Assembly: GCF_003289965.1 (NCBI RefSeq)
Contig: NZ_QMBQ01000005.1
Location: forward strand, 248,001 to 312,000
From: Mesorhizobium atlanticum
GTDB taxonomy: Bacteria > Pseudomonadota > Alphaproteobacteria > Rhizobiales > Rhizobiaceae
Direction of reading: 5' to 3'
Length of the DNA: 64,000 nt
Shown here: positions 1 through 8,283 of the stretch, one piece after another
Layout of the letters: each line of letters opens with the position of its first letter
Numbering within the stretch: position 1 is the first letter of the stretch
The notes under the pieces: generated by a model
Seen by the model: only the letters and a program-made list of their open reading frames with translations
Databases searched by the model: none
Told to the model about the DNA's origin: nothing
Translations under genes and position numbers: made by a program

Positions 1-2
1 CA

Positions 3-629
3 CTTGCAGCACAGGGACTGAGGCCTGTCTTCGTCGACCGGTGGAGCGACAAAATCCGTATCCGCACGCTCAGGCCGGCCGACGTGACAACCGAGATCGC
101 GGCCTGGCTTACCGATCCCGCTGTGATGGAAGGATTGAACGCGCCGCAAAAGGCGATGGGCCTCGATGCCTTCCGGACTTATGTCGCAAGCTTCGACAAT
201 CTGAAGCGCAATCTCATGACGATCCTCGGCCTGCCGCACGGCCAGCCGCTCGGCCTGGCCGTTATGGAAGTCGACCTCAGGCACCGGCTCGGCTCTTTGC
301 ATCTGATCGTCGGCGATCCGGAGAACAGGGGTAAGAATGTGGCCTTCGAGGCATCGGCCGTGCTTCTTCGGCATTTCTTTCGCGAAAGGAAACTCGAGAA
401 GGTGACCTTCCAGCCCTTGGCCCGGAACAAAGCCGCGATCGCCGTATGCGAACGCTCCGGGCTGCGCCTCGAAGGTACGCTGCGAGCGCATCGCATAGAT
501 GGTCGCACCGGCGAGCGCCTCGACCAGATGCTTTATGCGCTGACCTTGGAGGAATATGACGAACGCATTCGTGCGTTGGAGGCGGCCGGTCTGGTCCGCC
601 CGTTCTCCGGCCCGGGTGTTCCGGCCTGA
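3..629 (+). CDS. GNAT family N-acetyltransferase, 5' end outside window
   Basis: Acetyl-CoA dependent N-acyltransferase of the RimJ/RimL-like GNAT type; the acceptor is unknown. The frame is open from the first bases, and the stretch 'IRIRTLRPADV' that normally begins this fold lies before the first possible internal start (GTG at 84), so the true start is probably upstream of the window. The acetyl-CoA binding region is seen around 'VGDPENRGKNVA', followed by the typical 'ALFRERKLEKV'-like helix (here 'LLRHFFRERKLEKV') and 'VCERSGLRLEGTLRAHRID', which is characteristic of RimJ-like enzymes. The next feature downstream is a palindromic repeat. The family is clear, the substrate is not. Confidence 0.75.
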   Translation, partial: LAAQGLRPVFVDRWSDKIRIRTLRPADVTTEIAAWLTDPAVMEGLNAPQKAMGLDAFRTYVASFDNLKRNLMTILGLPHGQPLGLAVMEVDLRHRLGSLHLIVGDPENRGKNVAFEASAVLLRHFFRERKLEKVTFQPLARNKAAIAVCERSGLRLEGTLRAHRIDGRTGERLDQMLYALTLEEYDERIRALEAAGLVRPFSGPGVPA

Positions 630-638
630 AGGCTATTA

Positions 639-739
639 GGGCAATTCCAGGAAAAGTGTGAGCGGTTTTCCGTCCGGAATTGCGTAAAAACAAAGGGATA
701 GAGCGGTTCGCCGTTTCCGTGAAACGGTGAAGCGCTCTA
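639..739. repeat. palindromic intergenic repeat, AATTCC family, copy 1
   Basis: The segment pairs 'GCAATTCCAGGAAAAGTG' with 'TCCGGAATTGCGTAAAA' around a short centre. It continues into a second inverted unit, 'CCGTTTCCGTGAAACGG', ending 'AAGCGCTCTA'. Related copies occur near 12525, 28666, 31044, 40668, 40735, 42811, 44476 and 59142. It lies between convergent genes. It may act as a transcript-end hairpin, but no function is shown. Confidence 0.7.
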
Positions 740-1405
740 GAACCGGTACGCTAGACCGAACTTGACCGTGTCGAGGGATGGTCGAAAGCTCGCGCCGGCC
801 GTGCCACCAGGTCCTGGTTCGATCTTTGCGAAGGCATAGTGGAGATATTCGCCTTTCAGCGACCAGTTTCGTGCGAATGCATATTCTGCACCCAGGCCGA
901 TCACGCCCCCCGCCTTCACCCCGGAAAAGTCTGAGGTCGAAGTGACAGGCGGAAAGAAGGGACGGTTATAGGAAGTCGCCTGGAAATGCCCGGCGGCCAC
1001 GCCGCCCGTGACATAGGCAAGGAGCTGATCGGTCGGCGTATAACCGGCCCTCAGCCTCGCTGTCGCGACCCAGTCGACATCGTAGGTGTAAGTTTCGCCC
1101 TTGCCAAGAAAGTCGAGCTGGCCGAATTCCGTGTCGTGCATGCCGATGAAATCGAAATCGCCGACGACGCCATAGACGAACTTTCCGCTCTGCCAATCAT
1201 GCCCGGCATAGATGCCGCCGAGATATCCGTCCTTGTGATAGGTGTCGTCGAAATTGGTCGCATCGGCGCCGAAGTGGACCGAGGAACCGGCATAGCCGCC
1301 TTCGATACCGATATAGGATCCTGACCAGTTGTAGGACGCGTCCTGGGCATGAGCCCCGCCAACCAGCCCGAACGCCGCGGCTGACGCCAACAATATGGTT
1401 TTCAT
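737..1405 (-). CDS. outer-membrane beta-barrel protein (Omp25/porin-like family)
   Basis: Predicted 222-residue outer-membrane protein of the small Omp25-like eight-strand barrel type common in Rhizobiales. The start at 1405 was chosen because it opens a clean signal peptide (MKTILLASAAAFGLVGGAHAQ, cleavage near residue 21). Alternating amphipathic strands follow, e.g. 'NWSGSYIGIEGGYAGSS' and 'GGIYAGHDWQSGKFVYGVVGDF', and the chain ends in 'VKFGLAYRF' with the terminal Phe needed for BAM-mediated insertion. An upstream in-frame start at 1495 would only add a non-signal leader. A structural or surface-adhesion role is inferred from the family; no ligand can be assigned. Confidence 0.85.
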   Translation of the reverse strand: MKTILLASAAAFGLVGGAHAQDASYNWSGSYIGIEGGYAGSSVHFGADATNFDDTYHKDGYLGGIYAGHDWQSGKFVYGVVGDFDFIGMHDTEFGQLDFLGKGETYTYDVDWVATARLRAGYTPTDQLLAYVTGGVAAGHFQATSYNRPFFPPVTSTSDFSGVKAGGVIGLGAEYAFARNWSLKGEYLHYAFAKIEPGPGGTAGASFRPSLDTVKFGLAYRF

Positions 1406-1508
1406 GCAATCCCCCGAATCCTCCAGCGTTCTTAACGCAGGCCGATTTGCGGTCGCAATATCAAAAGAGATGCGCCGCGCGGGCCGCGCGAACATTCTGA
1501 AGAAGGGC

Positions 1509-2150
1509 TTACTTCGCCTGCGCGGTCAGGATCTTGAGCGCGAAGGCCGAGAACACGCCGCCGAACAGATAATCGACCACGCGGGTGACGCGCGGGCTGG
1601 CCTTCATCGCCGCCGAGAACTTTTCCGCCGCCAGCACCATCGGCGCCGTCACCGGGATCGACAACGCGATGAACATCATGCCGAGGAAGAACAGCTTTCC
1701 GGACGCGTTCGGATCATGCGCGGAGACGAATTGCGGCAGGAAGGTCATGAAGAACAGGATGATCTTGGGGTTGAGCAGGTTGACGCCGAGCCCGGCCGCC
1801 CAGCTGCGGAACAAGGAGACCTGCGGTCCCGTCCTCTTCTCCGGCGAGAACGCCGAGCCCTTGGCGATCGCCTGCCAGGCCAGGAACACCAGATAGCCTG
1901 CGCCGAAGATCTTGAGCACGAAGAAGGCCATCGGCGAAGCCACGATCAGCGCCGAGATGCCGACCACCACCAGCGTCGTGTGGATCAGCGTGCCGGTGAG
2001 CGCGCCGGCCATCGAGGCGAAGCCGGTGGCACGGCCCTGGCTCAGCGTGCGCGAGACGAACAGCGTCATGTCCGGTCCCGGCGTGATCGCCAGGATGATT
2101 GTGGCAATGGCGAACTGGATGAGCGTCGAAATGTCGGGGATGAAGGACAT
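1509..2150 (-). CDS. LysE/RhtB family amino-acid exporter
   Basis: Inner-membrane exporter of the LysE/RhtB superfamily, 213 residues, the usual length. The N-terminal signature 'ITPGPDMTLFVSRTLSQG' (about residues 20-38) followed by 'GFASMAGALTGTLIHTTLVVVG' is diagnostic. Six hydrophobic segments can be traced, with the central polar loop around 'GSAFSPEKRTGPQVS'. Family members export homoserine, threonine, lysine or other amino acids; which one is used here cannot be read from sequence. It is transcribed away from argG, with about 180 bp between them. Confidence 0.9.
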   Translation of the reverse strand: MSFIPDISTLIQFAIATIILAITPGPDMTLFVSRTLSQGRATGFASMAGALTGTLIHTTLVVVGISALIVASPMAFFVLKIFGAGYLVFLAWQAIAKGSAFSPEKRTGPQVSLFRSWAAGLGVNLLNPKIILFFMTFLPQFVSAHDPNASGKLFFLGMMFIALSIPVTAPMVLAAEKFSAAMKASPRVTRVVDYLFGGVFSAFALKILTAQAK

Positions 2151-2328
2151 GGCTTGCCTCGGATGGATCGCGCAGCCCTATAATGCGGCGCTTTCCGCGG
2201 CGCCAGCGTCTGTCCTGGCAAACATCTGGCCCAGCCTGTGCCGTAGCATGTCGCACCTTCGTCTCTTGCGCCGCCCGGAAACGGCGTGATACTCGCCCCC
2301 GAACCTTTTTCCCGCGGAACCGCCAGAA

Positions 2329-3552
2329 ATGTCCAAGATCAAGAACGTCAAGAAAGTCGTGCTCGCCTATTCCGGCGGCCTCGACACCTCCATCATCCTG
2401 AAATGGCTGCAGACCGAGCTCGGCGCCGAAGTCGTCACCTTCACCGCCGATCTCGGCCAGGGCGGCGAGCTGGAGCCGGCGCGCCGCAAGGCCGAGATGA
2501 TGGGCATCAAGGACATCCGCATCGTCGATGTGCGCGAGGAATTCGTTGCCGATTTCGTCTTCCCGATGTTCCGCGCCAACGCCGTCTATGAAGGCACCTA
2601 TCTGCTCGGCACCTCGATCGCCCGGCCGCTGATCTCCAAGCACCTTGTCGAGATCGCCAGGGAAACCGGCGCCGACGCGATCGCGCATGGCGCCACCGGC
2701 AAGGGCAACGACCAGGTCCGCTTCGAATTGTCCGCCTATGCGCTGAACCCCGACATCAAGGTCATTGCCCCCTGGCGCGACTGGTCGTTCAAGTCGCGCA
2801 CCGATCTTTTGAACTTCGCCGAGCAGCACCAGATCCCGGTGCCGAAGGACAAGCGCGGCGACGCGCCCTTCTCGGTCGACGCCAACCTCCTGCACTCCTC
2901 CTCCGAGGGCAAGGTGCTGGAGGATCCGTGGAGCGAGCCGCCGGAATTCGTGCATCAGCGCACCGTCTCGCCGATGGATGCGCCCGATGTGGTCACCGAG
3001 ATCGAGATCGAGTTCCTGAAGGGCGATCCGGTCGCGCTCAACGGCAAGAAGCTCTCGCCGGCCACCATGCTGGCGGCGCTGAACGACCTCGGCCGCGACA
3101 ACGGCATCGGCCGCCTCGACCTCGTCGAGAACCGTTTCGTCGGCATGAAATCGCGCGGCGTCTACGAGACCCCCGGTGGCACCATCCTGATTGCCGCTCA
3201 TCGGGCGATCGAATCGATCACGCTCGACCGGGGCGCCGCGCATCTCAAGGACGAGTTCATGCCGCGCTATGCCGAGCTCATCTACAACGGCTTCTGGTTC
3301 TCGCCCGAGCGCGTCATGCTGCAGGCCATGATCGACAAGAGCCAGGAAGACGTCGAAGGCACGGTGCGGCTGAAGCTCTACAAGGGCAATGTCATCGTCA
3401 CCGGCCGCAAGTCGAAGAAGACGCTCTATTCCGACGCGCTCGTCACCTTCGAGGACGACCGCGGTGCCTACGACCAGAAAGACGCCGAAGGTTTTATCCG
3501 GCTGAACGGACTTCGGCTGCGGACGCTGGCGGCGAGAAACCGCAAGGGCTGA
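2329..3552 (+). CDS. argG: argininosuccinate synthase
   Basis: ATP-dependent ligase joining citrulline and aspartate to argininosuccinate, the penultimate step of arginine synthesis, in the cytoplasm. The 407-residue length is standard. The ATP-binding PP-loop 'AYSGGLDTS' sits at residues 13-21. Further family blocks include 'HGATGKGNDQVRFE', 'VENRFVGMKSRGVYETPGG' and 'LYKGNVIVTGRKS'. A strong intrinsic terminator follows at 3591, so it is probably monocistronic. No ArgR-type or leader control site was recognised. Confidence 0.97.
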   Translation: MSKIKNVKKVVLAYSGGLDTSIILKWLQTELGAEVVTFTADLGQGGELEPARRKAEMMGIKDIRIVDVREEFVADFVFPMFRANAVYEGTYLLGTSIARPLISKHLVEIARETGADAIAHGATGKGNDQVRFELSAYALNPDIKVIAPWRDWSFKSRTDLLNFAEQHQIPVPKDKRGDAPFSVDANLLHSSSEGKVLEDPWSEPPEFVHQRTVSPMDAPDVVTEIEIEFLKGDPVALNGKKLSPATMLAALNDLGRDNGIGRLDLVENRFVGMKSRGVYETPGGTILIAAHRAIESITLDRGAAHLKDEFMPRYAELIYNGFWFSPERVMLQAMIDKSQEDVEGTVRLKLYKGNVIVTGRKSKKTLYSDALVTFEDDRGAYDQKDAEGFIRLNGLRLRTLAARNRKG

Positions 3553-3590
3553 CATCCAGCCCGCGGAAACTCGCCCCATTTGAGATCGGC

Positions 3591-3622
3591 AAGCCCGGCG
3601 AATTCGCCGGGCCTTTATTATT
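3591..3622 (+). terminator. intrinsic terminator of argG
   Basis: Perfect 8-bp stem GCCCGGCG/CGCCGGGC with an AATT loop, followed by CTTTATTATT. It lies 39 bp after the argG stop. Confidence 0.85.
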
Positions 3623-3721
3623 GGGTCTCTAATATAAGAAAATATACCCCGTACAGCTATATTCCCATTGATGTTTTGTCGACTTCATCTACGTTCCGTC
3701 GTGGGACATAGGGGGTTGACG

Positions 3722-4189
3722 ATGAAAAATGCCATCTTTCTGTTACTTTCGGCTGCAGTCGTCTTTGGCGGATGCCAGTCATCGCAACCCGCGGCGGCGG
3801 CAGCGTCCAAGTTTCGTACCTGTCACGGCTTTGACGGAGCCTTTCAGATTCCCGCTTCCCAGAATTGTCCATTGAGCGGCTATGCGCATGCCGATCAACC
3901 GACAAAAATGGACACTCAACGCAGTGCAAAGCCGGCCTCGGCGCCGCAGTCGTCCAAGTTCCGCACCTGCAACGGGTTTGACGGCGCGTTTCAGATTCCC
4001 CTTTCCCAGCAATGCCCGCTAAGCGGCTACGCGCATGCTGACCAGCCGACGCAAATGGACACCAGGCGCAGCTCGAAACCGGCCTCGGCGCCGCGGTCGT
4101 CCAAGTACCGCAACTGCACCGGTATTGATGGCACCTTCCAGGTTCCCATTTCCCAGAAATGCCCGTTGAGCGGCTACGCCCACTATTGA
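3722..4189 (+). CDS. putative lipoprotein with three tandem 49-residue Cys repeats
   Basis: 155-residue exported protein not recognised as a named family. The start at 3722 opens a short lipoprotein-like signal, MKNAIFLLLSAAVVFGGC, with Cys18 as the likely acylated residue; the -3 Phe is atypical, so simple secretion is also possible. Three repeats follow at residues 29-77, 78-126 and 127-155. Each contains 'FRTC-x-G-x-DG-x-FQIP' then 'S-x-x-CPLSGYA', giving two Cys per repeat about 14 residues apart, joined by Lys/Ser/Ala/Pro-rich linkers. A paralogue with the same signal layout starts about 100 bp downstream. The upstream region (3620-3720) is AT-rich compared with its neighbours, possibly a sign of acquisition. 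Function unknown. Confidence 0.8.
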   Translation: MKNAIFLLLSAAVVFGGCQSSQPAAAAASKFRTCHGFDGAFQIPASQNCPLSGYAHADQPTKMDTQRSAKPASAPQSSKFRTCNGFDGAFQIPLSQQCPLSGYAHADQPTQMDTRRSSKPASAPRSSKYRNCTGIDGTFQVPISQKCPLSGYAHY

Positions 4190-4289
4190 GGGTGACTGGA
4201 CCAGAACTGGTCGGCCCGAGTGATTGGGTTTTGAAGGCCAGCTTCAGAAATACGGCGTTTTGTCCTTAAAGATTGCAGGGGGCTTAAAC

Positions 4290-4868
4290 TTGAAGAATGG
4301 AATTCTCTTGCTGTTGGCTGCAACGGCATTTGCCATCAGTTGTCAGGCAGCGTCGGCCCTTACAAAGCAGGCTGACTCCGAAATGTCCAAATGCATAGCG
4401 TCGGCCCGCGTTTGGGACATCACGTTCAAGCACGAGCTCGCCTCTTTCATGGGCGTATCGCTCGACCGCGTGCCGGCAATCTTTTGCCAGCGCATTTTCG
4501 AAGGCGTGCGCACCGGGCGCATCAGCTTCTCGGATGTAAACGCCATTCAGCTCAGCCAGCCGACTGAGATCTGGATGGTCATCAAGGGCAAGCCAAAGGC
4601 GGCCGCGGCCGCACAGGCCTCCGCGCCACGGAACCCCAAATTCCGTACCTGCAACGGAATTAGCGGCAGCTTCCAGATTCCTGCTTCCCAGAAATGCCCG
4701 TTGAGCGGGTACGCAAAGTTGGACCAACCGTCCAAAATCGAGATGCAAGGTAAGTCAAAGGCGGCCACCCCAGCGCCGCGGAACCCCAAATTCCGTACCT
4801 GCTCAAATGTTTTCAGCGGCACCTTCGAGGTTCCCGCTTCCCGGAAATGCCCCTTGGGTGGCGGCTAA
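4290..4868 (+). CDS. putative lipoprotein, paralogue with unique N-domain and two Cys repeats
   Basis: 192 residues when begun at TTG 4290. That start was chosen because a GCAGGGGGC ribosome site precedes it and because the resulting signal, MKNGILLLLAATAFAISC, matches the neighbouring paralogue position by position, including Cys18. Residues about 25-105 form a domain absent from the first gene ('SEMSKCIASARVWDITFKHE' onward). Two copies of the Cys repeat follow ('FRTCNGISGSFQIP...CPLSGYA' and 'FRTCSNVFSGTFEVP...CPLGGG'). The second copy ends prematurely in Gly-Gly-Gly-stop, and recognisable repeat sequence continues past the stop, so the 3' end appears eroded. Function unknown. Confidence 0.7.
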   Translation: MKNGILLLLAATAFAISCQAASALTKQADSEMSKCIASARVWDITFKHELASFMGVSLDRVPAIFCQRIFEGVRTGRISFSDVNAIQLSQPTEIWMVIKGKPKAAAAAQASAPRNPKFRTCNGISGSFQIPASQKCPLSGYAKLDQPSKIEMQGKSKAATPAPRNPKFRTCSNVFSGTFEVPASRKCPLGGG

Positions 4869-5006
4869 TTTCGAGCTGCCCCAATTCGAGCTGCCGGAGG
4901 AGTCCCGCCGGTGGTCGAAGGCAGGCCAAGGGCGGCTCCGCAAACGCCGCGGAAACTTCCGTATCTGCAACGGTTTGATGGCAGCTTCCAGGTTCCGAGC
5001 GACTGA
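4869..5006 (+). pseudogene. decayed third Cys repeat downstream of the lipoprotein gene
   Basis: After the stop at 4868 the DNA still encodes a linker and then 'FRICNG'. The frame breaks by one base within the following Phe-Asp-Gly codons, and the next frame reads 'DGSFQVPSD' then TGA at 5004-5006. This matches the FRTC-x-GFDG-x-FQIP unit of the upstream repeats, so the gene once carried at least one more repeat or its array is being lost. Confidence 0.65.
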
Positions 5007-5026
5007 GCTTGACTTGGTCCGTGAAC

Positions 5027-5054
5027 AAAAAAGCCCGGCACTGGCCGGGCTTTT
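5027..5054. terminator. bidirectional intrinsic terminator
   Basis: Stem GCCCGGC/GCCGGGC with loop ACTG, flanked by AAAAAA on one side and TTTT on the other, so it can work on both strands. It lies between the lipoprotein region and the convergent transglycosylase gene. Confidence 0.85.
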
Positions 5055-5075
5055 CGTTGAAATGGAGATGGTCCA

Positions 5076-5873
5076 TCAGTCCGCGTCAATCGCCTCGGCG
5101 ATGCGGGCGATGGCCTGCTGGTAGACGCTGGCCGAGTTCCAGCCGGCGATCGCGCCCATATTGGCCTCGTAGCTCGCGCCGGGCTGCCAGCCATGGGCCT
5201 TGAGGAAGTTGGCGGTCGACGCCAGCGCCGTGTTGCGGTCGCGCAAATTGCCGCTGCCCACGCCGTATTTCAGCACGTTTCCAGGCAGGAACTGGGTGTG
5301 GCCGATCTCGCCATGCATGGCGCCGACGGAGGAGGCGCTGAGCGCGCCGCGATCGACAAGCTTCAGCGCGGCGATGGCATGCGGCCTGAAATAGTCCGGG
5401 CGGCGGCAGTCATAGGCCAGCGTCACGATCGCCGAAACCGTGTTCTGGTTCCCCATCGAGGCGCCGAAACCGGTTTCCATGCCCCAGATGGCGAGCAGCA
5501 CGCCCGGCGGCACGCCATAGGTGCGCTCGATATTGGCGAACATCGCCGCGTTTGCTTTCTTCAGCGCGCGGCCTCGAGAGATGATCGCGGATGCGCCGCG
5601 CCGCTGCATGAAGCTCTCGACCGAGCCGCTGAACGCCTTGTGGATCGCCCGGTCGGCGGCGATCGTCCTGGTGGCGTAGGTGGCACCCGCCAGCGCGGAC
5701 AGGCCCCTCTGACCGACACCCTCGGCTCTGGCCTCGCCGGCAAAATCCTGTTTCCAGGCGTCAAAGCCTGCGCCGTTCTTGCCACAGCTCGGAGCCGCCT
5801 CGGCGCCCGCCGCCAGCGCCAGCGTCGCCACCAACGCCGCCGCGAAAATCCTTCCTTTGGCAAAAAATGCCAT
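5076..5873 (-). CDS. lytic murein transglycosylase, MltB/SltB family
   Basis: Periplasmic enzyme that cleaves the MurNAc-GlcNAc bond to leave 1,6-anhydro-muropeptides. The 265-residue form starting at 5873 is preferred: AGGAG lies 6-7 bases upstream, and a signal peptide (MAFFAKGRIFAAALVATLALAAGAEA) follows at once. The SLT_2 core is evident: 'GVPPGVLLAIWGMETGFGAS' with the likely catalytic Glu, 'AIVTLAYDCRRPDYF', 'GEIGHTQFLPGNVLKYG' and 'ANFLKAHGWQPGASYEAN'. There is no lipobox, so it is probably soluble periplasmic, and no C-terminal peptidoglycan-binding domain. Confidence 0.92.
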   Translation of the reverse strand: MAFFAKGRIFAAALVATLALAAGAEAAPSCGKNGAGFDAWKQDFAGEARAEGVGQRGLSALAGATYATRTIAADRAIHKAFSGSVESFMQRRGASAIISRGRALKKANAAMFANIERTYGVPPGVLLAIWGMETGFGASMGNQNTVSAIVTLAYDCRRPDYFRPHAIAALKLVDRGALSASSVGAMHGEIGHTQFLPGNVLKYGVGSGNLRDRNTALASTANFLKAHGWQPGASYEANMGAIAGWNSASVYQQAIARIAEAIDAD

Positions 5874-6028
5874 CTCGTTCTCCTGAATTGCCTGAATCAC
5901 GTCCCGGTTGCGAATTTGCCAGCGAAACGCCCGGTTGTCACCGCCCTCGCCGGAGACGTGACACCCGACACTGGCGAAAGAAGGGCAATTTGCCTACGAT
6001 CGGGCATCAGGTGTGGCGGGCTTGCCTC

Positions 6029-6301
6029 ATGAAGGATGTTGATGTCGCGATCGTTGGCACCGGTTCCGCGGGACGCGCCGCGGCAAGGTGCTTCGAGCCA
6101 CCGCACATTCCTCCCGAGGCGTGGATCGCATCGGCCGCCGCGGCCGGACCAGCGATCGCCATTTCCTTTCGACATAGGCTGGGCGCGGCCGACCGCAATC
6201 CTGTGGGCGCGCCAGCCTCTCGGGCGAAAGCGTGGCCAGACAGATCATTGCCCAGCTTTCGCCGAAGTAGCACTGGAACGCGGGACGCCGGCGGGCGTTA
6301 G
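6029..6301 (+). pseudogene. remnant of an FAD/NAD-dependent oxidoreductase
   Basis: The open frame starts 'MKDVDVAIVGTGSAGRAAAR', a textbook dinucleotide-binding beta-alpha-beta start (GxGxxG), as in dihydrolipoamide dehydrogenase-like proteins. The similarity stops after about 22 residues; the rest is low-complexity Ala/Arg-rich sequence ending at 6301. No second Rossmann fold or redox-active Cys pair is visible before the next gene at 6344. I read it as the 5' stub of a deleted gene. A genuinely short protein cannot be excluded. The rest of the 5874-6343 interval shows nothing else. Confidence 0.4.
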
Positions 6302-6343
6302 GGGGCGAACCCACATCCACGCATGGGTCCCACGGGTTGATTG

Positions 6344-7441
6344 ATGAAACTGTTCGACTGCCCCAATTGCGGCCATCGCCTCTATTTCGAGAACGCCCAG
6401 TGTCTGAACTGTTCCAGCCTGGTGCTCTACGACCCGGAGCAGGCGAACTTCGTGCTCAGCGGCAAGGGCGGCGCCCTTCCATGCGGCAACGCCGATGAAT
6501 GCGCGTGCAACTGGCGGGCCGAGAACGGCCGGACGTTCTGCCGCGCCTGCGCTCTCAATCAGGTCATTCCCGACCTTTCCATCGACGGCAACCGCCGGCG
6601 CTGGATACGGGTCGAGGCGGCGAAGAAGCGTGCCGTCTACTCCCTGCTCGCCCTCGGCCTTCCGGTTACGCCCAAGGCCGATGCGGGCGACGAGATCGGT
6701 CTGGCCTTCGACTTCCTCGCCGACCCGATCGGCGCAGGTCCAGGCGGGGAACGCATCCTGACCGGCCATGACAACGGATTGATCACGCTCAACGTCGCCG
6801 AGGCCGATTCCGCCGAGCGCGAGCGCCGACGCGTCGAGATGGGTGAAAACTACCGCACCTTGCTCGGCCATTTCCGCCATGAGCTCGGCCACTATTATTG
6901 GGACCGGCTGATCCGTGACGATCCCGCATATCTTTCGGCTTTCCGCGCGCTCTTCGGCGACGAGCGGACCGACTACGAGCAGGCCTTGCAGGCCTACTAC
7001 GCCAACGGCGCGCCCCCGGACTGGCAGCGGCGCCACATCTCTGCCTACGCCACGTCCCATCCCTGGGAGGATTGGGCCGAAACCTTCGCGCACCATCTCC
7101 ACATCACCGACACGCTCGAGATGGTGCACGCGCTGAATCTTCCGCTCGGCCGCCTGGAGACCGTCGGCGACGGCGACCTGCCGCGCACCGATACCGGCGG
7201 TCATTTGCAGCCGGCGCCAACCGATCCCGATCCGGTGCCGGAACCGTTCGGGAGAATCCTCGCTCGTTGGCTGGTGCTTTCGGAGGCCTCCAATTCGATC
7301 AACCGCTGCATGGGGCTGCCGGACCTCTACCCCTTCGTGATTTCCGAGGTGACGGCGCGAAAACTGGCCTTCGTGAACGACCTTCTGACCGGCGCGTCGA
7401 CAAAGCCTGGAACAATTCGTGAGCCAGCAGGGGCACTTTAG
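6344..7441 (+). CDS. zinc-ribbon domain putative zinc metallopeptidase
   Basis: 365-residue cytoplasmic protein with an N-terminal zinc ribbon (CPNCGHRLYFENAQCLNC, residues about 6-23), a second Cys cluster ('CGNADECACNW', 'TFCRACALNQ'), and a zincin-like motif 'FRHELGHYYWDRLI' (HExxH, roughly residues 170-185). A later 'HPWEDWAETFAHHLHI' may supply the third ligand. This matches the DUF2248/putative zinc-binding peptidase family. The start at ATG 6344 is preferred over the immediately preceding TTG. The substrate is unknown. An intergenic palindrome follows at 7482. Confidence 0.85.
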   Translation: MKLFDCPNCGHRLYFENAQCLNCSSLVLYDPEQANFVLSGKGGALPCGNADECACNWRAENGRTFCRACALNQVIPDLSIDGNRRRWIRVEAAKKRAVYSLLALGLPVTPKADAGDEIGLAFDFLADPIGAGPGGERILTGHDNGLITLNVAEADSAERERRRVEMGENYRTLLGHFRHELGHYYWDRLIRDDPAYLSAFRALFGDERTDYEQALQAYYANGAPPDWQRRHISAYATSHPWEDWAETFAHHLHITDTLEMVHALNLPLGRLETVGDGDLPRTDTGGHLQPAPTDPDPVPEPFGRILARWLVLSEASNSINRCMGLPDLYPFVISEVTARKLAFVNDLLTGASTKPGTIREPAGAL

Positions 7442-7481
7442 CCGGAACGCATAGGCATCTGTTTCGTTTCCGAGCCCTAGG

Positions 7482-7584
7482 GCATGATCCCCAAAAAGTG
7501 GGAACCGGTTTTTCGGAAAAGATCATGCTCCAACAAAGGAGCTGGATCAGGATGACGTCTCTTTGAAACGTCATCCTGATCCAG
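7482..7584. repeat. composite palindromic repeat (GCATGATC element plus 17-bp stem)
   Basis: The first element runs from GCATGATC (7482-7489) to GATCATGC (7521-7528), with the 'CCCAAAAAGTGGGAACCGG'-type centre common in Rhizobiales intergenic DNA. It is followed by a perfect 17-bp inverted repeat (CTGGATCAGGATGACGT at 7542-7558 and its complement at 7568-7584) around a 9-nt loop. The second hairpin ends 27 bp before the next start codon and would lie in its leader if transcribed from upstream. Confidence 0.75.
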
Positions 7585-7611
7585 GGAGCGTTGAAAACGG
7601 AGTGAAAAACC

Positions 7612-8217
7612 ATGAAACGCGTGTTGTTTCCGGCGCTTGCCGGTGCGCTGCTCACTATTTCGGGCGCCGCTTTCGCCGACACCCCCGTCCGGGCGGTGGC
7701 CGACCTGAATGTGCGGGCCGGTCCCGGTCCGCAATATCCGGTCATCGGCGTGCTGGCGGCCGGCCAGTCGGCCACGCTTAACGGCTGCATCGAAGGCAGC
7801 AAATGGTGCACGATCGCTGAAGCCGGCGGCAAAGGCTGGGTCTATTCCGACTATGTGACGGCCGAATTCGGGGGCAGCCGCGTCGTCGTCACCCGCCGCC
7901 CGGCCGATGCCGGCATTGCCGTCGTGGCCCCGCCGACCGATGATGTCTACACCACGGACACCTACACCGGCGCCATCGTCTCCAACGATGACGCCATCGA
8001 ATCGATCGGCAGACCGCCAGCCGAAGTCGGCACCTATGTCACCACGCACCGGGTCGATCCGGTCTATCTCGAAGGCGAAGTGGTGACCGGCGCCACGCTG
8101 CCCGACACGGTCGAGCTGCGCGAAATCCCGGATTACCGGTATCGCTACGTCTATGTGAACAACCAGCCGGCGCTGGTCGATCCCGGCACGAGGCGCATTG
8201 TCTATGTGATGCGCTGA
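7612..8217 (+). CDS. exported SH3b-domain protein with DUF1236-like tail
   Basis: 201-residue secreted or periplasmic protein. A signal peptide is clear (MKRVLFPALAGALLTISGAAFA, cleavage about residue 22). A bacterial SH3 domain covers about residues 26-83 ('VRAVADLNVRAGPGPQYPVI', 'ATLNGC', 'KWCTIAEAGGKGWVYSDYV'). The C-terminal third ('DTVELREIPDYRYRYVYVNN', 'RRIVYVMR') resembles DUF1236, a rhizobial envelope-protein module. SH3b domains often bind cell-wall peptides, so a periplasmic envelope role is inferred. A terminator follows at 8238. Confidence 0.85.
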   Translation: MKRVLFPALAGALLTISGAAFADTPVRAVADLNVRAGPGPQYPVIGVLAAGQSATLNGCIEGSKWCTIAEAGGKGWVYSDYVTAEFGGSRVVVTRRPADAGIAVVAPPTDDVYTTDTYTGAIVSNDDAIESIGRPPAEVGTYVTTHRVDPVYLEGEVVTGATLPDTVELREIPDYRYRYVYVNNQPALVDPGTRRIVYVMR

Positions 8218-8237
8218 GCGGGCTTGATGCCATGAAA

Positions 8238-8270
8238 AGAGCGGCCGCCGGCGATGGCGGCCGCTTGTTT
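8238..8270. terminator. intrinsic terminator between convergent genes
   Basis: Perfect 9-bp GC-only stem GCGGCCGCC/GGCGGCCGC with loop GGCGAT, preceded by AAAAGA and followed by TTGTTTG. It can end the SH3 gene on the plus strand and the antitoxin gene on the minus strand. Confidence 0.75.
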
Positions 8271-8283
8271 GTGTGCGGGCGGC

